This document shows, piece after piece, positions 6,194 through 9,239 of a DNA stretch of 9,239 nucleotides. Source of the stretch: Candidatus Dormiibacterota bacterium (lineage in GTDB: Bacteria > Chloroflexota > Dormibacteria > Aeolococcales > Aeolococcaceae); contig PLAX01000068.1 of assembly GCA_003135255.1 (NCBI GenBank), positions 553 to 9,791 on the forward strand. Direction: 5' to 3'. Position numbers and translations under genes: made by a program. Under the pieces are notes generated by a model. It was not told where the DNA came from. It ran no database searches and saw only the letters and a list, made by a program, of their open reading frames with translations. Position 1 is the first letter of the stretch, and each line of letters starts with the position of its first letter.

Positions 6194-6238
6194 GTCCCGG
6201 TCTCAGCCGCTGGGGCACCCCCGTCAGCGGACCGGGAC
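6194..6238. terminator. large stem-loop downstream of the HAD-IB gene
   Basis: Outer arms GTCCCGGT (6194-6201) and ACCGGGAC (6231-6238) pair perfectly. Inner arms CCGCTG (6207-6212) and CAGCGG (6225-6230) also pair perfectly. They give 14 base pairs with a one-sided 5-base bulge (6202-6206) and a 12-base loop. The structure starts 5 bases after the HAD-IB stop on the minus strand and lies before the next gene, as a terminator should. No U-run follows on either strand. A regulatory RNA structure in front of the RDD-CPBP gene is the alternative. Confidence 0.5.
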
Positions 6239-6243
6239 CGGCG

Positions 6244-7068
6244 TCAGTAGGCGGGGGTGCTGGCCGCTTCCGCGGGGAGCTCGCCGGTGAGCAGGACCTC
6301 GCCGGCTTCTCCGCGCCTCGGCGGACCGGCGGTCCATCCCGACGCCAGCGCCCAGGCGGGGTCGTCCAGCCACGACAGTCCGTCCCTCGCACGGAAACGG
6401 AGCTGCGGCCAGCCGTGGCGTACCGCGGTCGCCCGGAGCCGGCGGTCGGCGTTGACAGCGGTCGGGTGGCCAACCGCCAGGAGCATCGGGATGTCTCCGG
6501 CACCGTCGCCGTAGGCAAAGGAGCTCTCCAGGTCGACGCGGTGAGCCGCGGCCAGGTGGCGGACCGCCTCCAGCTTGGCCGCGCCGTGGCAGAGCGCCAC
6601 CGTGCCCGTGTAACGGCCGGCGACGACCTCGGCCTCCGAGGCGACCACCCCGTCGGCTCCCACGATGCTGCCGAGCCTGTCGATCAGCTCATGGGTGGAT
6701 GCGGAGACGAGGAACACCAGGTGACCGCGCGCGCGGTGCCAGGCGATGAGCTGCAGCGCCTCGGCGTACACGCGAGGGCCGAGCACGCGGGGGATGGCCC
6801 GGTCCGCGACCCGGCGGAGCCGGGCGGCATCCATGCCACGGACGGCGGCGCCGATGCGGTCCACCGCCTGCTGGACCTCCGCCTCGTCGAAGCCACGGGT
6901 GCTGAACTGCAGGCCCCGGATGGCGGCTCCGAGCAGGGCCCGCCGCGGGAGCAGGCCGGCGCGGCAGAGAGGCCCCACCAGGGCGACGATCGAGGAGCCC
7001 CGCACCAGGGTCCGATCGACGTCGAAGAAGGCCGCGACGCGCCAGGTTCGGGGTTCCGCGACTACCAT
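6244..7068 (-). CDS. HAD-IB family phosphatase (SerB-like fold)
   Basis: 274-residue cytoplasmic hydrolase of the HAD-IB subfamily, which includes phosphoserine phosphatase-like enzymes and bacterial proteins of unknown substrate. Motif I is FFD16-V-D18-RTLV, with Arg after the second Asp where Gly or Asn is common. The all-alpha cap lies at about 25-100. Motif II is S122-A-S124 in FLVSAS, with a following helix THELIDRLG typical of HAD-IB. Motif III is K165 in HGAAKLEAV. Motif IV is YGD188GAGD192IPML. Catalytic residues are complete, so activity is likely, but the substrate cannot be read from sequence. Start ATG 7068 lies just before the conserved core; GTG 7086 is an in-frame alternative that would overlap the divergent gene. 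It begins 8 bases from the divergent methyltransferase start. Confidence 0.88.
   Translation of the reverse strand: MVVAEPRTWRVAAFFDVDRTLVRGSSIVALVGPLCRAGLLPRRALLGAAIRGLQFSTRGFDEAEVQQAVDRIGAAVRGMDAARLRRVADRAIPRVLGPRVYAEALQLIAWHRARGHLVFLVSASTHELIDRLGSIVGADGVVASEAEVVAGRYTGTVALCHGAAKLEAVRHLAAAHRVDLESSFAYGDGAGDIPMLLAVGHPTAVNADRRLRATAVRHGWPQLRFRARDGLSWLDDPAWALASGWTAGPPRRGEAGEVLLTGELPAEAASTPAY
7063..7068 (+). promoter_or_regulatory. possible -10 box giving a leaderless methyltransferase mRNA
   Basis: TACCAT on the plus strand ends 8 bases before ATG 7077. Transcription would begin at or near the A of the start codon. There is no Shine-Dalgarno before ATG 7077 or ATG 7089, which fits a leaderless mRNA. 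The same bases encode the HAD-IB start on the other strand. No clear -35 is seen, so this is weak. Confidence 0.25.
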
Positions 7069-7076
7069 GCCTGCCC

Positions 7077-7970
7077 ATGCAACCACGAATGAGTCCTGCC
7101 GCGCCCAGAGTCGGCCAGCTGTTAACCGATGGGCGCACGGTGCTTAGCGAGTCGACGGCCATCGACCACTGGAGGGCGTCGATCGCCCGGGAGGACGCCG
7201 AGGACCTCCTCGCCCTGGCCCTCGGGGTGGCGACCGACGCCCTCGACCCCAAGGCGATCGTTCCCGCGCGGGTGGCGCTGCGCTACCTCGAGTTCCTGCA
7301 GCGGCGGGCCGCGGGGGAGCCGGTGGCGCTGATCCGCGGGGTCGTCGAGTTTGCCGGCCTCACCCTGGCCGTGCGCCCCGGCGTCTTCGTTCCCCGGGGG
7401 TCCAGCGAGCTGCTCGCCCAGGCGGCCGTCGCCGCTCTCCGCCGCCGCCCGGTCAAGGTGGCGGTGGACGTTGCCTGCGGGGCTGCGCCCGTCGCCTGTG
7501 CGATCGCCGACGCCCTGCCCTCGGCCGAGGTCTGGGGGCTGGACATCGATCCTGCCGCCGTGACGCTGAGCCGGGCCAATGCTCGGCGCAATCGCCTCGG
7601 CAACGCCCACTTCCGAGTGTCCGACCTCCTCACCGCCCTGCCCGGGCGCCTCCGCGGCGAGATCGGTGCCTTCACCATGCACCCCCCCTACGTCGCCCGG
7701 CGGGAGGTCCGCACCCTGCCCCGCGAGATCAGGGGCTTCGAGCCCCGCCACACCCTGACCGACGGCTCGTCCGACGGGCTGGGCCTGGTCAGGGATCTGG
7801 TCGAGGAGGCCCCCGGATGGCTACGCCGAGGTGGCGTGCTGCTCTTCGAGGTCGCCCCCTACCTCAGCCGGCCGGTGCAGGCGCTGATGCGCCGGGCCGA
7901 TCTCGAGGTCACCGTCCAGGCGGACCCCGGCGGCATCACCCGCGTCGTCGGCGGCCGGCTGCGCCGCTGA
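7077..7970 (+). CDS. PrmC/HemK-like N5-glutamine methyltransferase homologue with altered active-site motif
   Basis: 297-residue SAM-dependent methyltransferase. PrmC-like N-terminal linker motifs are visible: RRAAGEPVALIRGVVEFAGLTLAV and VFVPRGSSELL (residues 76-113; canonical PrmC has PRPETE). The SAM site is VDVACGAAP (130-138) and GLDIDPAAV (154-162). The substrate motif reads MH202PPYV where PrmC has NPPY. The C-terminus keeps LPREIRGFEPRHTL, DGLGLV, GGVLLFEV and GITRVVGGR, so the family is secure. Canonical PrmC methylates the GGQ glutamine of release factors. The altered ACGAAP and HPPY motifs suggest a paralogue with another substrate or weak activity, like the PrmC-related group of actinobacteria. 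Start ATG 7077 or ATG 7089 are both possible, with no ribosome site for either. It ends 3 bases before a convergent gene. Confidence 0.86.
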   Translation: MQPRMSPAAPRVGQLLTDGRTVLSESTAIDHWRASIAREDAEDLLALALGVATDALDPKAIVPARVALRYLEFLQRRAAGEPVALIRGVVEFAGLTLAVRPGVFVPRGSSELLAQAAVAALRRRPVKVAVDVACGAAPVACAIADALPSAEVWGLDIDPAAVTLSRANARRNRLGNAHFRVSDLLTALPGRLRGEIGAFTMHPPYVARREVRTLPREIRGFEPRHTLTDGSSDGLGLVRDLVEEAPGWLRRGGVLLFEVAPYLSRPVQALMRRADLEVTVQADPGGITRVVGGRLRR

Positions 7971-7973
7971 GAC

Positions 7974-8765
7974 TCAGCTGCTCAGGTCCACGCCCGCCGC
8001 GCTCAGCGCATCGGTGCCCGCCGTCTCCGCGGCCAACCCCTCGCTCTCGAGAGAGCTGCTCCCGGTGGCGACCCCCTTGGAGATCTCGCCACCCGCGTTC
8101 GCGTAGTCCTGGAAGGCCGCCTTCAGGTGGGGGCCGGCGGCCCGCTCGCCCGCGGTGACCGGCTTGCGAGCCCCGATATCCTTCAGGGCTGCTTCTGCGG
8201 CCTGGTTCAATTGGCGGGCGGCACTCTCGCAGCCGGCCCCGGGAGTGCCCGCACAGGCGGGGTCCATGGCGGCGATCGGGATCAGGACCTGGCAGATGTC
8301 CGTCACCGCAGCCGCCGTGTAGCTGTCCAGCGAGCTGCCACCGCTGCAGTCGGCGGCCGGCTGGATGGGCGGCTCGCCGGGGGTCGGGATCGTCGACTCA
8401 CTGGGAAGTGGCACGGGTGTCGCCGTGCCGGTGCTGCCGGTCGGTGTGCCGGGAGAGGCGCGACTGACGAGGAGGTAGGCGCCGCCGCCCGTCATCGCGG
8501 CGAGGGCCGCGCCGGCGAGGGCAGCCGCCGCGATCTTCCACCGGGAGGTGCCGCCACCCGGCCGGGTCGGCGGTGGTTGTGGGGGAGGTGGGGGCGGCAC
8601 TCCCCAGGACGACCACCCCGGCGCGGGCGGGGGTGGCGGCGGCGCCGGACCCCAGGGTGACCATCCCAGCGGGGATGGGGGCGGGGGTGGCGGCGGAGGA
8701 GCCTGACTCCAGTGCGCTGCCCCGGGTGCGGGGGGGGGTGGCGGCGGAGGGGCTTGGTCGTTCAC
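7974..8765 (-). CDS. proline-rich single-pass membrane protein with cysteine-containing extracytoplasmic domain
   Basis: 263-residue protein of unknown function. Residues 1-72 are a proline-rich tail with polyproline blocks (6-12, 23-30, 42-47, 57-62) separated by APGW/S-W-G units. One hydrophobic segment at about 78-100 follows a positive RWK, predicting the tail inside and the C-terminus outside. A Thr/Ser/Pro linker (103-135) leads to a domain of about 125 residues with four cysteines in its first third (C at about 139, 157, 170 and 178), possibly two disulfides, and an Ala-rich helical remainder. Start is GTG 8765, weakly supported by GAAGAAG just upstream. The design resembles actinobacterial anchored proteins with PPPPGW tails and the tail of the RDD-CPBP protein in this window. 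The ectodomain family was not recognised. Confidence 0.82.
   Translation of the reverse strand: MNDQAPPPPPPPAPGAAHWSQAPPPPPPPPSPLGWSPWGPAPPPPPPAPGWSSWGVPPPPPPQPPPTRPGGGTSRWKIAAAALAGAALAAMTGGGAYLLVSRASPGTPTGSTGTATPVPLPSESTIPTPGEPPIQPAADCSGGSSLDSYTAAAVTDICQVLIPIAAMDPACAGTPGAGCESAARQLNQAAEAALKDIGARKPVTAGERAAGPHLKAAFQDYANAGGEISKGVATGSSSLESEGLAAETAGTDALSAAGVDLSS
8629..8747 (+). repeat. three copies of GGGGGTGGCGGCGG plus a G9 homopolymer
   Basis: The 14-base unit GGGGGTGGCGGCGG occurs at 8629-8642, 8683-8696 and 8734-8747, within the minus-coded polyproline blocks. A run of nine G at 8730-8738 on the plus strand is exactly codons 10-12 (CCC CCC CCC) of the membrane protein. These are coding repeats rather than a CRISPR or mobile-element signal. 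Confidence 0.8.
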
Positions 8766-8812
8766 GGCTTCTTCGAGCGAGTCTGCACAGGCGGGCGGTC
8801 TCCTCGCAGGGG

Positions 8813-8828
8813 CCGTCCGGGGGGACGG
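8813..8828. other. hairpin between membrane-protein gene and tRNA
   Basis: Perfect 6-bp stem CCGTCC/GGACGG with a GGGG loop, in the 94-base gap upstream of the tRNA promoter. It occupies the place of a -35 box for the TATACT element, so it may be an operator-like or structural element, or chance in GC-rich DNA. Confidence 0.3.
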
Positions 8829-8841
8829 ACCTGGCAGCCCG

Positions 8842-8847
8842 TATACT
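8842..8847 (+). promoter_or_regulatory. -10 box of the tRNA-Arg promoter
   Basis: TATACT lies 12 bases before the first tRNA base, so transcription would start around 8854 and give a leader of about 6 bases. It matches TATAAT at five of six positions and stands out in the GC-rich context. The expected -35 region is G-rich and does not match TTGACA. Confidence 0.55.
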
Positions 8848-8859
8848 CGATTGCAGCGT

Positions 8860-8932
8860 GCGCCCGTAGCTCAGTTGGATAGAGCACCGGCCTCCGGAGC
8901 CGGGAGCGGGGGTTCAAGTCCCTCCGGGCGTA
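8860..8932 (+). tRNA. tRNA-Arg (anticodon CCG)
   Basis: The cloverleaf folds completely. The acceptor is GCGCCCG (8860-8866) with CGGGCGT (8925-8931), ending in one G-U pair, with discriminator A at 8932. The D-arm is GCTC-AGTTGGATA-GAGC. The anticodon stem is CCGGC/GCCGG (8887-8891 and 8899-8903) with loop CTCCGGA and anticodon CCG at 8894-8896, reading CGG. The variable loop is 4 bases. The T-arm is GGGGG-TTCAAGT-CCCTC (8908-8924). The 3' CCA is not encoded, so it must be added by CCA nucleotidyltransferase. CGG is expected to be a frequent codon in so GC-rich a genome. Confidence 0.96.
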
Positions 8933-8936
8933 CTTT

Positions 8937-8960
8937 CCCCACGCGGCAGGCCGCGTGGGG
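8937..8960 (+). terminator. perfect hairpin after tRNA-Arg
   Basis: A 10-bp perfect stem CCCCACGCGG/CCGCGTGGGG with a 4-base loop (CAGG) starts 4 bases after the tRNA. Its position fits a terminator for the tRNA transcript. No T-run follows, only GCCCCGG, so it would be a GC-only terminator of the kind described in high-GC bacteria, or a processing signal. Confidence 0.6.
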
Positions 8961-8977
8961 GCCCCGGTTCACTTCAC

Positions 8978-9014
8978 AGGGGCTCGCCGCCCCTCGGCGG
9001 CCCGGCAAAGCCGG
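8978..9014. other. two short hairpins in the gap before the right-edge gene
   Basis: AGGGGC/GCCCCT (8978-8983 and 8989-8994) and CCGGC-AAA-GCCGG (9002-9014) lie downstream of the minus-strand right-edge gene. They could terminate its transcript, perhaps together with the tRNA hairpin, giving convergent termination. Short GC-rich stems arise easily by chance here. Nothing else is seen in 8961-9065. Confidence 0.3.
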
Positions 9015-9065
9015 TCTCGCCTCACCCCGCCATGAATGCGCGCTGGGCGCGCTCGCGGCAGGACC

Positions 9066-9239
9066 TCACCACCATTCGAACGGCCGTCCGTCCCAATCGT
9101 CCAGGCGCGGGTACCACGGATGGTCGGCCAGCTCCTCCAGCCGCCCCTCGAACGCTTCGACTTCGGCGGCGCTGAGCAGCCGGCGGAGGGCGGCTCGGAG
9201 GGCGGTGCGGGAGTTTCCATCCCGGAGCTGCCGCACCAG
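9066..9239 (-). CDS. C-terminal end of an unidentified protein, 5' part beyond the window
   Basis: Minus-strand frame open from the window edge to TGA 9068-9066, giving 57 residues. It begins LVRQLRDGNSRTALR and ends in an acidic/aromatic tail (PWYPRLDDWDGRPFEWW). Forty-eight of 57 codons end in G or C, and the product is a charged amphipathic helix-like segment (LLSAAEVEAFEGRLEELAD), as expected for a real gene in this genome. The competing frame at 8969-9220 gives an Arg/Pro-rich shadow. The family is not recognised. The mix of a helical stretch and a Trp-rich tail shows no catalytic motif. Confidence 0.6.
   Translation of the reverse strand: MVRQLRDGNSRTALRAALRRLLSAAEVEAFEGRLEELADHPWYPRLDDWDGRPFEWW

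Noticed and set aside
5836..7092. A 418-codon plus-strand frame.
   Set aside because: It is antisense to the RDD-CPBP tail and the HAD-IB gene and consists largely of Arg/Gly/Pro runs.
8629..8747. Spaced repeats suggesting a CRISPR-like array.
   Set aside because: The units are short, G-rich, irregularly spaced, and lie in the polyproline coding part of a membrane protein. No cas genes are near.
8860..9065. tRNA-Arg as an attachment site of an integrated element.
   Set aside because: tRNA-Arg genes are frequent integration sites, but no integrase, no repeat of the tRNA 3' end and no compositional shift is visible here.
8969..9220. An 83-codon minus-strand frame.
   Set aside because: Its product is an Arg/Pro/Ser-rich shadow. 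The frame ending at 9066 has better GC3 bias and a more protein-like composition.

Overview
The window is very GC-rich (about 70% or more by eye), has a strongly GC-biased third codon position, uses many GTG starts, and has extremely tight gene packing. This fits a high-GC Terrabacteria lineage (Actinomycetota, or a Chloroflexota/Dormibacterota-like soil bacterium). The sequence alone does not settle which. No mobile element, CRISPR array or phage gene is visible.

Left part (1-3122, all minus strand). A likely operon runs right to left. It holds an FMN-dependent pyridoxamine-5'-phosphate-oxidase-like protein (2436-3122), a DedA-like membrane protein (1599-2375), an NT5C-type HAD 5'(3')-deoxyribonucleotidase (916-1602), and a LigD-type primase-polymerase that leaves the window at base 1 (1-919). 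The last three start at GTG codons that each sit in a GTGA start/stop overlap, so translational coupling is likely. Divergent from the operon, across a short AT-rich promoter/operator island (about 3144-3192), lies a MocR/PdxR-type regulator with a winged helix and a PLP aminotransferase-like domain (3193-4494). This is the usual divergent pairing of a MocR regulator with a PNPOx-fold gene.

Middle part (4495-7068). Two minus-strand genes follow: a proline-rich + RDD + CPBP (Abi) intramembrane protease fusion (4573-6117) and a HAD-IB phosphatase-like protein (6244-7068). A hairpin separates the regulator and the fusion gene, which are convergent. A large stem-loop lies just after the HAD-IB gene.

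Right part (7077-9239). A PrmC/HemK-like methyltransferase with an altered NPPY motif (7077-7970) begins only 8 bp from the divergent HAD-IB start. It ends 3 bp from a convergent, proline-rich, single-pass membrane protein (7974-8765). Then come a tRNA-Arg(CCG) gene (8860-8932), a perfect hairpin, and the C-terminal end of an unidentified minus-strand protein (9066-9239) cut by the window edge.

Main points of interest: the NHEJ polymerase translationally coupled to a nucleotidase and a membrane protein; the RDD-CPBP fusion; two genes whose first codons form G-quadruplex or homopolymer tracts; the HPPY variant of a PrmC-like enzyme; and a possible 19-residue hydrophobic peptide between two operon genes.
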